The notes beneath the pieces are model-generated. The model was not told the DNA's origin. It made no database searches and saw nothing but the letters and a program-made list of their open reading frames with translations. Shown in pieces: positions 25,550-34,122 of a DNA stretch of 64,000 nucleotides. Numbering within the stretch: the stretch's first letter is position 1; each line of letters begins with the position of its first letter. The translations under genes were made by a program, and so were the position numbers. The stretch comes from Vitreoscilla sp. (GTDB lineage: Bacteria > Pseudomonadota > Gammaproteobacteria > Burkholderiales > Neisseriaceae). Where the stretch lies: assembly GCA_030150505.1 (NCBI GenBank), contig JASLFS010000043.1, positions 1 to 64,000 on the forward strand, given 5' to 3'.

Positions 25550-26716
25550 ATGAATAAACATTTACTTGCCTCTGCAATCATGGCAATGTTGTTGACAGCG
25601 TGTGGTGGTGAAGGTGGAAATGCAGACTCTTCTTCAGCTGCTTCAGATAGTACGGCAAGTAGCACATCAGATAATGCGGCTGCGCCAAGAAAAAATAGTC
25701 AATTGAATATTTATAATTGGTCTGATTATGTTGATCCTGAAACCATTCAATCTTTTGAAAAAGCCAATAATGTTTCAGTTCGTTATGATTACTACGATAG
25801 CAATGAAACTTTAGAAGCCAAAGTATTAACTGGGAAATCTGGTTATGATTTGGTGGCACCAAGTATTTCTCATGCTGGACGTCAGATTCAAGCTGGTGCT
25901 TATCAAAAGGTTGATAAGAGCCAGATTTCTAATTACAACAATATTGATCCGCAATTGCTGATTTTAATGGAGCAAGTTGATCCGGGTAATCAATATGCAG
26001 TTCCTTACTTCTGGGGAATTAATACAATTGGTATTAATGAAGCCAAAGTAAAAGCTGCTTTAGGCGGTGAATTGCCTGATAACGCTTGGGAATTGATCTT
26101 TAATCCTGAATATACCAGCAAATTGAAATCATGCGGTATCAGTATTTTAGATAGCCCAACCGAAGTATTCCCAACGGTATTAAACTACATGGGTAAAGAA
26201 ACCCACAGTGAAGATCCTGAGGATTTAAAAGCTGCGGCTGATGTTCTTAAAAAAGTACGTTCAGATTTCAAACGCTTCAGTTCATCTGGTTATATTGATG
26301 ACATTGCACGTGGTGATTTATGTGTAGCCATGGGTTACAACGGCGATTTAAATATTGCGGCACGCCGTGCTGAAGAAGCTAAGGCTGATAAAGTTGTTGT
26401 TTTGGTACCTAATACTGGTTTTGGTGTGTGGATTGACTCTTTCTTGATTCCAAAAGATTCACAAAATACTGCCAATGCTTATAAGTACATTAACAATACG
26501 TTAGAACCAAGTGTTGCTGCTCAAAATGGTAATTTTGTGACGTTTGCTCCAGCGAGCAATGGTGCGAAAGCATTAATGGATCCTAAATTAGCCAATGATC
26601 AATCAATCTTCCCTACTGAGGCTCAAATGGCCAAAAGCTTTGTGATGAAGCCAATGACGCCAAAATCAGTGAAGCTTGCGGTGAGATTGTGGCAGGGCAT
26701 CAAAGCCGGTCAATGA
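25550..26716 (+). CDS. potD: Polyamine-binding lipoprotein, PotD/PotF type
   Basis: A 388-residue periplasmic solute-binding protein of a spermidine/putrescine ABC importer. A lipobox LTAC places the lipid-modified Cys at residue 18, followed by a Ser/Ala-rich linker to about residue 48. The binding domain begins LNIYNWSDYVDPETIQSFE, typical of PotD and PotF, with later YAVPYFWGINTIGIN and GYNGDLNIAARRA segments. No permease or ATPase genes are adjacent, so the importer subunits must be elsewhere. AAGGAGAG precedes the ATG. Confidence 0.9.
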   Translation: MNKHLLASAIMAMLLTACGGEGGNADSSSAASDSTASSTSDNAAAPRKNSQLNIYNWSDYVDPETIQSFEKANNVSVRYDYYDSNETLEAKVLTGKSGYDLVAPSISHAGRQIQAGAYQKVDKSQISNYNNIDPQLLILMEQVDPGNQYAVPYFWGINTIGINEAKVKAALGGELPDNAWELIFNPEYTSKLKSCGISILDSPTEVFPTVLNYMGKETHSEDPEDLKAAADVLKKVRSDFKRFSSSGYIDDIARGDLCVAMGYNGDLNIAARRAEEAKADKVVVLVPNTGFGVWIDSFLIPKDSQNTANAYKYINNTLEPSVAAQNGNFVTFAPASNGAKALMDPKLANDQSIFPTEAQMAKSFVMKPMTPKSVKLAVRLWQGIKAGQ

Positions 26717-26739
26717 TTTAACCGTTAGAAAGAAATAAC

Positions 26740-26766
26740 AATCCCGCTTTTTAAGCGGGATTTTTT
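26740..26766 (+). terminator. potD terminator
   Basis: AATCCCGCTT (26740-26749) pairs with AAGCGGGATT (26753-26762) around a 3-base loop and is followed by six T residues. Confidence 0.92.
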
Positions 26767-27137
26767 ATGTGTTGTGAAAATGAATAATTTCAGTTGGCTT
26801 GTAAATTAAGAATGTAGAAAGGTATTTGTAATTTAGATTGGGTGTTTTATTAACTTAAAATATCAAGGATAAATCATTTTTTAATATATTTTCGTATGAA
26901 TTCGCATTGGATTAATTTAATATTTTTGGAATATATTGCTTGAGTTATTTGTTTGGAATTTTTTATTTTCAGAAAATTTCTTAATTTAAGCCTATTTTGA
27001 ATAAAAAAGGCTAAATTTTCTGATTGATAAGTTTTTTTACATTATACTAGCAACATTTTTATCATGGTATTCTTGTTTGTTGAAGTATCTACAAGAGGAT
27101 AACAGTTGTTAAATCTTTTTATGAGATTGAAAGTAAT
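26767..27137. other. AT-rich intergenic region
   Basis: About 370 bases with no gene I can support. The only candidate signal is a -10-like TATACT at 27043-27048, about 90 bases before the permease start, with no convincing -35 box. The rest is AT-rich sequence without clear repeats. Confidence 0.6.
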
Positions 27138-28331
27138 ATGCAGAAGATTATAGGCAGCATTTTTATTGTTGCTGGAACAACGATTGGCGCAGGTATGTTG
27201 GCAATGCCGATTATATCTGCCAATGTTGGTTTTGGTTTTATGGCACTTATTTTAAGTACTATTTGGTTTGCGATGTTTTATACATCTATTTTATTGGTGG
27301 ATGTTTATCGGTACAACTCTTGTAATGATGGCTTGAATACGTTGACTATTAAGTATTTGGGCAATGGTGGGGCGGTCATTACGGCATTAAGCATGTTAAG
27401 TTTGATGTACGCTTTGGTCAGTGCTTATATTACAGGTGGTGGTGACATTGTACGCTCGAATTTAGATCACATATTTGATATTCATTTGAGCTCACAAGTA
27501 TCGGCGATTGTGTTTGCTTTGTTGTTTGGTGGAATTATCGCATTTGGTACGCGTTTGGTTGATATTAGTACCAAGATAGTTTTTTCAGTCAAAATATTAT
27601 TTTTATGTGTGGTTATGGGCATGTTGCTGCCGCACATTGAGGCTGATAATTTACAATATATCCCATTGAAAATGGGACCTGTTTTGGCGACGATTCCTGT
27701 GGTGTTTACATCATTTGGTTTTTATGTGGTTATTCCAAGCTTGGTCAAATACTTGGATGGGAATTTAAAGCAGCTAAAATGGGTGTTTTTCTTTGGTAGT
27801 ATCATTCCGCTGATATTGTATTTGGTTTGGGAATTAACCATATTAGGCAATGTCGGCAGTGGTACTTTTGGGCAAATTATTGCTCAAAATAGTGGCTTGG
27901 ATGGATTGTTAAAAGCCATTCGTGAAATACATGATTCACAATTAATTAAAATCGCTTTCAATATTTTTGCTGCTGCAGCCATTTTGACATCATTCTGGGG
28001 CGTTGCTTTGGCGTTGAGTGATTATATTAAGGATTTGGGTAAGAAATACGTTATTGGCCGCAATAAATTGTTGGTTATGCTGTTAACCTTTGTACCACCA
28101 TTATTGTTTGCTTTGCTTTCTCCTGATGGTTTTGTGATTGCTTTGGGATATGCCTCAATTTCTTTGGTTATTTTGGCCTTGTTAATGCCGATGTTAATGT
28201 TAAGAAAAGCACAGCGAATTGCTGGTGAAGTGCAATCTTCATGGCAAAAAATAATCTTTGTGTTTTTGGGATTGTTATCTATTTTGATTATTGTTTTGCA
28301 GGTTTTATTGGTAGCAGGGTACTTAACGTAA
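27138..28331 (+). CDS. Aromatic amino acid permease (Mtr/TnaB/TyrP family)
   Basis: A 397-residue inner-membrane transporter with eleven or so hydrophobic segments. The start MQKIIGSIFIVAGTTIGAGMLAMPIISANVG is the signature of the HAAAP family (TyrP, Mtr, TnaB), which imports tyrosine or tryptophan with protons. An internal FTSFGFYVVIPSLVKYLDGN matches the family's SFGFH-type motif. Substrate choice between Tyr and Trp is open; the overall look is TyrP-like. It forms its own transcription unit with a strong terminator. Confidence 0.87.
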   Translation: MQKIIGSIFIVAGTTIGAGMLAMPIISANVGFGFMALILSTIWFAMFYTSILLVDVYRYNSCNDGLNTLTIKYLGNGGAVITALSMLSLMYALVSAYITGGGDIVRSNLDHIFDIHLSSQVSAIVFALLFGGIIAFGTRLVDISTKIVFSVKILFLCVVMGMLLPHIEADNLQYIPLKMGPVLATIPVVFTSFGFYVVIPSLVKYLDGNLKQLKWVFFFGSIIPLILYLVWELTILGNVGSGTFGQIIAQNSGLDGLLKAIREIHDSQLIKIAFNIFAAAAILTSFWGVALALSDYIKDLGKKYVIGRNKLLVMLLTFVPPLLFALLSPDGFVIALGYASISLVILALLMPMLMLRKAQRIAGEVQSSWQKIIFVFLGLLSILIIVLQVLLVAGYLT

Positions 28332-28346
28332 GTAATTTATTTCAAA

Positions 28347-28380
28347 AAAAAGACCGATTAGTGATTAATCGGTCTTTTTT
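28347..28380 (+). terminator. Permease gene terminator
   Basis: A 14-bp stem (28347-28360 with 28366-28379, core GACCGATTA/TAATCGGTC) with a T run. It lies just after the permease stop. Confidence 0.92.
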
Positions 28381-28663
28381 ATTTTTTACAGGCAGCCTGC
28401 TTTTTAAATTTATTTATTCATATATTAATAAATAAATATTTATTCTGAAATTTTAGTTTTATATAAAGCATTTGTTTTTTATAAAAATTATTAAATCATT
28501 TGGCATTAAAATGGCTTTTTAAATATATGCTATTGATATGTATTATATTAATTTATCTATTGTATTAATTTTTTTTATAAAAAAATCCTTGATTTGTATT
28601 TTTAGAATAGTATTATAAAAAAGTAATCTAATATTTGAATATTAACTAATGAGGAGTGATGTA
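28381..28663. other. AT-rich leader region before the aldehyde dehydrogenase
   Basis: About 280 bases, very AT-rich. It contains a degenerate uptake word AGGCAGCCTGCT (28390-28401) and a purely A/T 10-bp inverted repeat (28409-28418 with 28427-28436). No open frame is supported. The region must hold the dehydrogenase promoter, but the AT content prevents a firm call. Confidence 0.5.
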
Positions 28664-30151
28664 ATGAAAATGCTTAAAGATTTAGCAGAAAACTTACGTC
28701 CAAATGCACAATATCAATTGTTAATTAATGGCCAATTTCAAGCTGCTTCTACTGGCAAGACATTTGAAAGCCATAATCCTGCAACAGGTGAAAAATTAGC
28801 TACTTTAGCAGAAGCAAGTCAAGAAGATGTTGACTTGGCTGTTAAAAGTGCATGGGCAGCTTTTGCTAGCTGGAGCTTAACATCCCCAGCAGAACGCTCA
28901 GCAGTTTTGTTGAAAATTGCTGACAAATTAGAAGCTGAATGTGAGCGTTTTGCGACATTAGAAACATTGGATAATGGTAAACCAATTCGTGAAACCATGA
29001 ATGTGGATATTCCTGCTGCAGTTGACCATTTCCGTTATTTCGCTGGTGTTATCCGTGCTCATAGCGATGAAGCTGATGTTATCGATAAAGACACTTTGAG
29101 CTTGGTATTGAGCGAGCCTATTGGTGTTGTGGGTCAAATTATTCCTTGGAACTTCCCATTCTTAATGGGTGCTTGGAAAATTGCTCCTGCATTGGCTGCG
29201 GGTAACTGTATTGTGATTAAACCTTCTAAAGAAACTTCTATTTCTTTGATTGAGTTTGGTCGTATTTTAAATGAATGCTTGCCTGCTGGCGTGGTTAACA
29301 TTTTAACTGGTTCTGGTTCTAGAACTGGTCAATTTATGTTGGATCATGATGATTTCAGTAAATTAGCATTTACTGGTTCAACTGATATCGGCTACAACGT
29401 AGCAAAAGCAGCTGCTGAAAAATTGATCCCAGCTACATTGGAGCTTGGTGGTAAATCTGCGAACATCGTCTTCAAAGATGCGCAAATGGACAAAGCTGTA
29501 GAAGGTGCTGCAATTGGTATCTTGTTCAACCAAGGTCAAGTTTGCTGTGCTGGTTCTCGTTTGTTGGTACAACGTGATATCTATGATGAATTCTTGGTTC
29601 AATTAAAAGCTAAGTTTGAATCAGTTAAAGTAGGTGATCCATTGGATCCAACTACTCAAATGGGTACGCAAGTTAGCGACAGCCAAATGAAAAAAATCTT
29701 GAGCTTTGTAGATGTTGCTCATGCTGATGGCGCTCGTTTGTTAACTGGTGGTGAGCGTTGTGGTGAAACAGGTGCGTTTGTACGCCCAACAATTATTGCT
29801 GATTGCAAACCAGATATGCGCATTTCTTGCGAAGAAGTATTTGGTCCTGTATTGGCAGTGATTCCATTTGATACTGAAGAAGAAGCTATTGCTATCGCTA
29901 ACAATAGTGAATTTGGTTTGGGTGGTGCTGTATGGAGCCGTGATATTAACCGCGCTATTCGTGTGGCTAAAGGCGTTCGTACTGGTCGTATGTGGGTTAA
30001 CTGTTATAACCAATTGCCAGCTCATGCTCCATTTGGTGGTTATAAAAAATCAGGTATTGGTCGTGAGACTCATAAAATGATTTTGGAAGCTTACACTCAG
30101 AAGAAAAATATTTTCATTAGCACTTCTGAAGCTTTGACTGGTTTGTTCTAA
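28664..30151 (+). CDS. NAD-dependent aldehyde dehydrogenase
   Basis: A 495-residue aldehyde dehydrogenase oxidising an aldehyde, likely acetaldehyde, to its acid. The start is ATG 28664, seven bases after GAGGAG (28651-28656); the ATG at 28649 overlaps that site. Cofactor and catalytic motifs are IIPWNFPFLMGAWKIAPALA, FTGSTDIG, LELGGKSANIV (general-base Glu) and FNQGQVCCAGSR (nucleophile Cys), then EEVFGPVLAVIPF. The QVCCAGSR variant recalls DhaS/AldB enzymes. Codons are strikingly uniform (GGT, CGT, GCT rich), suggesting high expression. The unit stands alone between terminators. Confidence 0.9.
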   Translation: MKMLKDLAENLRPNAQYQLLINGQFQAASTGKTFESHNPATGEKLATLAEASQEDVDLAVKSAWAAFASWSLTSPAERSAVLLKIADKLEAECERFATLETLDNGKPIRETMNVDIPAAVDHFRYFAGVIRAHSDEADVIDKDTLSLVLSEPIGVVGQIIPWNFPFLMGAWKIAPALAAGNCIVIKPSKETSISLIEFGRILNECLPAGVVNILTGSGSRTGQFMLDHDDFSKLAFTGSTDIGYNVAKAAAEKLIPATLELGGKSANIVFKDAQMDKAVEGAAIGILFNQGQVCCAGSRLLVQRDIYDEFLVQLKAKFESVKVGDPLDPTTQMGTQVSDSQMKKILSFVDVAHADGARLLTGGERCGETGAFVRPTIIADCKPDMRISCEEVFGPVLAVIPFDTEEEAIAIANNSEFGLGGAVWSRDINRAIRVAKGVRTGRMWVNCYNQLPAHAPFGGYKKSGIGRETHKMILEAYTQKKNIFISTSEALTGLF

Positions 30152-30176
30152 GAACTGGTTAATAGTGAAATGAAAC

Positions 30177-30206
30177 AAAGCGAAGCAGAAATGCTTCGCT
30201 TTTTTG
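30177..30206 (+). terminator. Aldehyde dehydrogenase terminator
   Basis: AAAGCGAAGCA (30177-30187), a GAAA tetraloop and TGCTTCGCTTT (30192-30202), followed by T residues. Confidence 0.92.
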
Positions 30207-30347
30207 TTGTATTGAGCATTAAAAAAATAGGACAGATTGATTAGAAGAGTCAAATGGAATTCCGAAATTAATTAATTTGTCATTTTTATTGGCATAAAAT
30301 TCTTCTAAAGCTGTATTAATGATTACGATATTTTACATCAGAATGTT

Positions 30348-30376
30348 TTGACTTATCTTAAGTTTTCATTTAAATT
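30348..30376 (+). promoter_or_regulatory. Sigma-70-like promoter of the candidate small RNA
   Basis: TTGACT (30348-30353) and TAAATT (30371-30376) are separated by exactly 17 bases. The -35 box is a 5/6 match and the -10 a 4/6 match. It points at the terminated, non-coding stretch just downstream. Confidence 0.5.
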
Positions 30377-30382
30377 AAATAC

Positions 30383-30461
30383 TGTCTCTGATTTAAGGAT
30401 TAAAGAGATACTTTTTTGTAATGATTTTCATTTTAAACAGCCATTTATGGCTGTTTTTTTT
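30383..30461 (+). ncRNA. Candidate small RNA upstream of bioF
   Basis: A transcript starting about 7 bases after the -10 box would be about 79 bases long. It would begin with a stem TGTCTCT (30383-30389) / AGAGATA (30404-30410, one G-U pair) whose 14-base loop holds AAGGA. A short AU-rich linker follows, then a Rho-independent terminator: AAACAGCCA (30435-30443) with TGGCTGTTT (30448-30456), then T residues to 30461. Promoter, short body, 5' stem-loop and terminator are the pattern of a bacterial trans-acting small RNA. It could also be an attenuated leader of bioF. No known family is recognised. Confidence 0.42.
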
Positions 30462-30477
30462 ATGGTTTTTTGTCGAG

Positions 30478-30490
30478 AATTGTCACAATT
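30478..30490. promoter_or_regulatory. Palindrome upstream of bioF
   Basis: AATTGTCACAATT is a perfect palindrome with 6-base arms around a single C, 48 bases before the bioF start. It could be an operator for the biotin genes. It does not match the E. coli BirA site. Confidence 0.35.
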
Positions 30491-30538
30491 GGTCGGTGTG
30501 GCTGCTAAAATAAGCCGTCCAATGGTTGAGAGTATCGA

Positions 30539-31699
30539 ATGTTTTTTACAAAACGCCTAAAAGAAGCCTTAGAACAAAAACGAATAGAACAATCGTTAAG
30601 AGTTCGAACCATATGTCAATCTAGTACAAGCCAACAAACTTGTCGGATGGTAGTGGATGATAAGGAGTATTTATCATTTGGCAGTAATGATTATCTAGGT
30701 TTATCTAAGCACCCATCTATTCAGGATTATTTTGTGGAAGGTTTGGCAAAATATGGTGTTGGAAGTGGGGCTTCTGCTTATGTAACAGGGTTTAGTGAAG
30801 CTCATAGCCAGCTAGAAGAAGATTTGGCTAGTTGGCAAGGATATGATCAGGCTATTTTGTTTGATTCTGGGTTTTCTGCGAATCAGGCATTGGTTTTTGC
30901 TTTAATGCAAAAAGATGATGTGATTATTGCAGATAAACTAATGCATGCTTCTTTTCAGGAAGCTGCAAATTTATCTCCTGCGAAATTTGTTCGTTATCTT
31001 CATGAAAATATAGACCAATTGCAGTTGCGATTGCAGCAATCTTCGCATGGTGCGCGTTTGGTGGCGACAGAAGGCATTTTTAGCATGGATGGCGATACTG
31101 CTGATGTGGTGAGGATTAATCAGCTTTGTCAGGATTATGGCGCTTGGCTGATGGTTGATGAAGCACATAGCGTTGGTGTTTTAGGGCAAGAAGGCCGAGG
31201 TTTATGTGCTAAATTAAATATCAAACCACATATTAAAGTGATTACTTTTGGTAAGGCTTTTGGTTTATCTGGGGCTGCCATTTTGTGTGATCAATTTGTG
31301 GCTGATTATTTTCGACAGATTACTAGGCACTTGATTTATAGCACATCAATGCCGCCTGCTCAGGCTTACGCGTTACAGGAAGCCTTGCGTATTATCAGAC
31401 AGGGCGATGGTTTACGAGAAAAACTTGCAGCTAATGTTGATTATTTCAAAAAAAACATTCAATCCTTATCATGTTCCGCTAAATTATTAGCATCCAATAG
31501 TCCTATTCAGCCAATTGTTTTAGAGGATAATAATGCTGTTTTGCAGGCGGCACTTCAGCTAAAAGAGCAAGGTTTATGGGTGGGTGCTATTCGTCCTCCT
31601 ACCGTTCCGAAGAAGGAAGCTCGGCTGAGAATCACATTAAGTGCAGCCCATGAATTTTCTGATATTGATGTTTTATTGGCGGGTTTGAAGAATGTATAA
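30539..31699 (+). CDS. bioF: 8-amino-7-oxononanoate synthase
   Basis: PLP enzyme of biotin synthesis that condenses pimeloyl-ACP with alanine. The 386-residue protein shows LSFGSNDYLGLSKHP, GVGSGASAYVTGFSEAHSQLEEDLA, the DEAHSVGVLG PLP-pyridine Asp (Asp207), and the Schiff-base Lys239 in TFGKAFGLSGA. The start lacks a strong ribosome binding site (GAGAG). bioC overlaps its end by eight bases and bioD follows. bioB and bioA are not in the window. Confidence 0.94.
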   Translation: MFFTKRLKEALEQKRIEQSLRVRTICQSSTSQQTCRMVVDDKEYLSFGSNDYLGLSKHPSIQDYFVEGLAKYGVGSGASAYVTGFSEAHSQLEEDLASWQGYDQAILFDSGFSANQALVFALMQKDDVIIADKLMHASFQEAANLSPAKFVRYLHENIDQLQLRLQQSSHGARLVATEGIFSMDGDTADVVRINQLCQDYGAWLMVDEAHSVGVLGQEGRGLCAKLNIKPHIKVITFGKAFGLSGAAILCDQFVADYFRQITRHLIYSTSMPPAQAYALQEALRIIRQGDGLREKLAANVDYFKKNIQSLSCSAKLLASNSPIQPIVLEDNNAVLQAALQLKEQGLWVGAIRPPTVPKKEARLRITLSAAHEFSDIDVLLAGLKNV

Positions 31700-32468
31700 A
31701 GAAGTTAGCTCGAAGGTGGTTTCATCATCGTTTGCCAATGCGGCTAAAACCTATGATGCAGCTGCGACAGTCCAGCAACAATCAGCTCAAGCACTGTGCC
31801 TTGCTGTAGAGGGATTACCAATTGGTCATGTTTGTTTGGATATTGGTACTGGTACGGGCGCTGTTTTTCAATATTTATCTCAACCAGTCCAACATAAAAT
31901 TGCTTTTGATATTGCATTGCCCATGTTAGAAATGGCGCAAGACAAAGCCGTTGCCCATCAATATGTATTAGGAAACGCAGAGTTTTTACCATTTGGCTCT
32001 AATACCATTGATTTGTGCATTAGCAATATGGCTTTGCAGTGGTGCGATATTGAGTGTGCTTTACATGAAATTGAGCGGGTATTAAAACCAAATGCTTATG
32101 CTGCCTTAACGTTGGTTATTTCAGGTACCTTTTGGCAGCTTGAGAAAGTATGGTTAGAAGAAGGCTTGGCTTCGCCAGTGATGCCTTTTGTGCCAGTAGA
32201 TGGGTTATTAAGCCAACTAGATAGTAGCGATTTGAGATTAGTGGAAAGCAAGCAGCAAGAATATCAGGCGCATTATGAAAACTTACATCTTTTGTTAGCG
32301 GCGATTAAAAAAACGGGTGCTCAGCAGTATCCGAAAAAGTCGGAGCAGGGCTTGTTAGGGAAAAAACGTTGGCTTGCATTACAAAAAGGGTATGAGGTTT
32401 TTCGGCAGCTTGAAGGTTTGCCATTAAGTTACCGAACCTTGCAGTTGATTGTACAAAAGAAAGGTTAA
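31692..32468 (+). CDS. bioC: Malonyl-ACP O-methyltransferase
   Basis: A 258-residue SAM-dependent methyltransferase. It caps malonyl-ACP with a methyl ester so that fatty acid synthesis can build the pimelate chain. The N-terminal FANAAKTYDAAATVQQQ is the BioC signature. SAM motif I is LDIGTGTGAVFQYL, and SNMALQWCDIECALHEIERVLKP is the BioC post-core motif. Its overlap with bioF and nearness to bioD place it in the pathway. The esterase that must remove the methyl group (BioH, BioG or similar) is not next to it. Confidence 0.92.
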   Translation: MYKEVSSKVVSSSFANAAKTYDAAATVQQQSAQALCLAVEGLPIGHVCLDIGTGTGAVFQYLSQPVQHKIAFDIALPMLEMAQDKAVAHQYVLGNAEFLPFGSNTIDLCISNMALQWCDIECALHEIERVLKPNAYAALTLVISGTFWQLEKVWLEEGLASPVMPFVPVDGLLSQLDSSDLRLVESKQQEYQAHYENLHLLLAAIKKTGAQQYPKKSEQGLLGKKRWLALQKGYEVFRQLEGLPLSYRTLQLIVQKKG

Positions 32469-32471
32469 AAA

Positions 32472-33167
32472 ATGGTTTTGAATCAAGTCAAACCGGTGGT
32501 ATTTGTAACGGGAACAGATACCGAAATCGGAAAAACATATTGCAGTTGTTTATTGCTTGAAGCAGCAAAAAAGCAGGGTTTGAAAGCTTTGGGTTATAAG
32601 CCAGTGGCTTCAGGCAGCCTGTGGCAGAATAATCGCTATGAAAATGAAGATGCTTTGTCTTTGCAAGCAGCATCTAGTTTGCAATTGCCTTATGAGTCAC
32701 ATAATCAATATAGTTTTGCAGAGGCGACAGCTCCTCATTTTTTAGTTGGGCAAGATGGTATTGATTTCGTGCGCTTAAGCCAAGGTTTAGAGCACCTAAA
32801 ACAGCAAGCAGATTTTACTTTGGTTGAAGGTGCTGGCGGTTGGTACACACCTTTAGGAAAGGGAATTGATTTTGCTGACTGGGTTAAACAAGAGCAGTTG
32901 CCAGTTATTTTGATTGTTGGCATGAAGTTAGGTTCGATTAATCATGCACTTTTAACAGTAGAAGCAATTAAGCAAAGTGGGTTGCCATTATTGGGCTGGG
33001 TGGCTAATTTCGTGAATGCTCCTCATGCTCGTGATGAAGATTATTTACAAGCGTTACAAGAAAGAATGAATGCCCCATGTTTAGCTGTGGTGAAATATGG
33101 GGAAGAAAATCGGTTAGCAGCCATTGAACAATTACAGAAATCCTTAGCATCTTTCTTATCTAAATAA
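32472..33167 (+). CDS. bioD: Dethiobiotin synthetase
   Basis: ATP-dependent carboxylase that closes the ureido ring of dethiobiotin. The 231-residue protein has the P-loop variant GTDTEIGKTYCSC, the substrate-binding KPVASGS and the EGAGGWYTPL motif. It is the third gene of bioF-bioC-bioD, three bases after bioC. An exact uptake sequence in reverse orientation lies inside it at 32609-32620 (plus-strand TTCAGGCAGCCT). Confidence 0.93.
   Translation: MVLNQVKPVVFVTGTDTEIGKTYCSCLLLEAAKKQGLKALGYKPVASGSLWQNNRYENEDALSLQAASSLQLPYESHNQYSFAEATAPHFLVGQDGIDFVRLSQGLEHLKQQADFTLVEGAGGWYTPLGKGIDFADWVKQEQLPVILIVGMKLGSINHALLTVEAIKQSGLPLLGWVANFVNAPHARDEDYLQALQERMNAPCLAVVKYGEENRLAAIEQLQKSLASFLSK
32609..32620 (-). 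repeat. DNA uptake sequence inside bioD
   Basis: The minus strand reads AGGCTGCCTGAA exactly. It is a coding-region copy of the uptake 12-mer. Confidence 0.75.
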
Positions 33168-33191
33168 GATTTAATCTCATCTATGCATTGC

Positions 33192-33224
33192 AGGATGTAA
33201 TGTTATATTGTAACATTGCATCCT
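33192..33224. promoter_or_regulatory. Zur operator of the zinc importer operon
   Basis: A near-perfect 33-bp palindrome, with outer arms AGGATG and CATCCT, has the centre TGTTATATTGTAACA (33201-33215). This resembles the neisserial Zur element TGTTAT-N3-ATAACA with one change. It lies about 50 bases before the first open frame of the znu operon. Zinc-loaded Zur would repress the operon when zinc is ample. Confidence 0.85.
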
Positions 33225-33270
33225 TGTTAATGATTCCATACTCAAATAATGGTTTGAGTTTCTAAATTAA

Positions 33271-33387
33271 ATGAAAAATTCTTCTTCATTGTTATTGGCT
33301 AGTTTATGGTGGCGCCTTGGTTTGGTAGCGATTTTGGTGGCTATCATTTGGGGCTTATATGCTTGGGTATTAAATTATGTCGATTAA
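33271..33387 (+). CDS. 38-residue membrane peptide at the head of the znu operon
   Basis: ATG 33271 to TAA 33385-33387 encodes a peptide with one hydrophobic helix (about residues 8-32, WWRLGLVAILVAIIWGLYAW in the core) after a short polar start MKNSSS and with a polar end NYVD. It lies between the Zur operator and znuC and overlaps the znuC start by 11 bases, so translation of znuC may be coupled to it. No strong ribosome binding site is seen for it or for znuC. The Trp-rich single span and conserved-looking position suggest an accessory peptide of the importer; this is inference. Confidence 0.5.
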   Translation: MKNSSSLLLASLWWRLGLVAILVAIIWGLYAWVLNYVD

Positions 33388-34108
33388 TATTGAAAATATT
33401 ACAGTTAGCTATCAAAAGCATCCTGCAGTACATCATGTTTCCCATGTTTTTAATGAAGGGGAATCGTGGGCTATTTTTGGTCCCAATGGTGCAGGGAAAA
33501 GTACATTATTAAAAGCAATTATGCAGTTACTACCAGTGGATACTGGAAAAGTTGTTTGGCAAGGCTTGGCGAGAAAAGACATTGCCTACTTGCCGCAGCA
33601 GTCAGAAATTGACCGTGACCAACCCATGACAGTTTTTGAATTGGTTGCGATGGGGCTTTGGTATGAGCTGGGCTTTTTTGGAGGCATTAATCGCAAACAA
33701 AAAGAGCGCATTGTTATTGCGCTTGAGCGAGTTGATATGCAAGGTTTTGAGAACCGAATGATTGGCGAGCTATCAAATGGACAATTTCAGCGAGTATTGT
33801 TCGCCAGAATGTTGGTTCAGGAAGCCAAGTTTTTATTGTTAGATGAACCCTTTAATGCTGTGGATGCGGCAACGACTGAAGCGCTTTTGCAAGTATTAAA
33901 GAATGCGATGGATGAAGGCAAAAGCATTGTTACTGTTTTGCATGATATTGAGCAAGTTAAAAAACACATTCCCAATGCTTTGTTATTGGCAAAAGAAAAA
34001 ATTGCAGTTGGTGCCAGTGTCGATGTTCTAACCGCAGAAAACCTACAAATTGCTTTGCAAATGATGCAACCTCAACATACTTTAGCACCGTGGTGCGCAA
34101 CGTCTTAA
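33377..34108 (+). CDS. znuC: Zinc ABC importer, ATP-binding protein
   Basis: A 243-residue ABC ATPase that powers zinc uptake. Walker A is GPNGAGKST, the Q-loop is YLPQQSEID, the signature is LSNGQFQRVLFARML, Walker B is FLLLDEPFNAVD, and the switch His lies in VLHDIEQVK. The start ATG overlaps the preceding small frame. znuB and znuA follow in the neisserial order. The Zur palindrome upstream supports zinc rather than manganese. Confidence 0.93.
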   Translation: MSINIENITVSYQKHPAVHHVSHVFNEGESWAIFGPNGAGKSTLLKAIMQLLPVDTGKVVWQGLARKDIAYLPQQSEIDRDQPMTVFELVAMGLWYELGFFGGINRKQKERIVIALERVDMQGFENRMIGELSNGQFQRVLFARMLVQEAKFLLLDEPFNAVDAATTEALLQVLKNAMDEGKSIVTVLHDIEQVKKHIPNALLLAKEKIAVGASVDVLTAENLQIALQMMQPQHTLAPWCATS

Positions 34109-34122
34109 TGGATTAAATCAGG

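Noticed and set aside
28241..28435. Frame of 64 codons across the end of the amino acid permease gene
   Set aside because: It runs through a strong terminator and overlaps the real gene in another frame.
30348..30560. Open frame of 70 codons over the candidate small RNA and into bioF
   Set aside because: Its start lies in the predicted promoter, it has no ribosome binding site, and the terminator stem with its T run lies in the middle of it.
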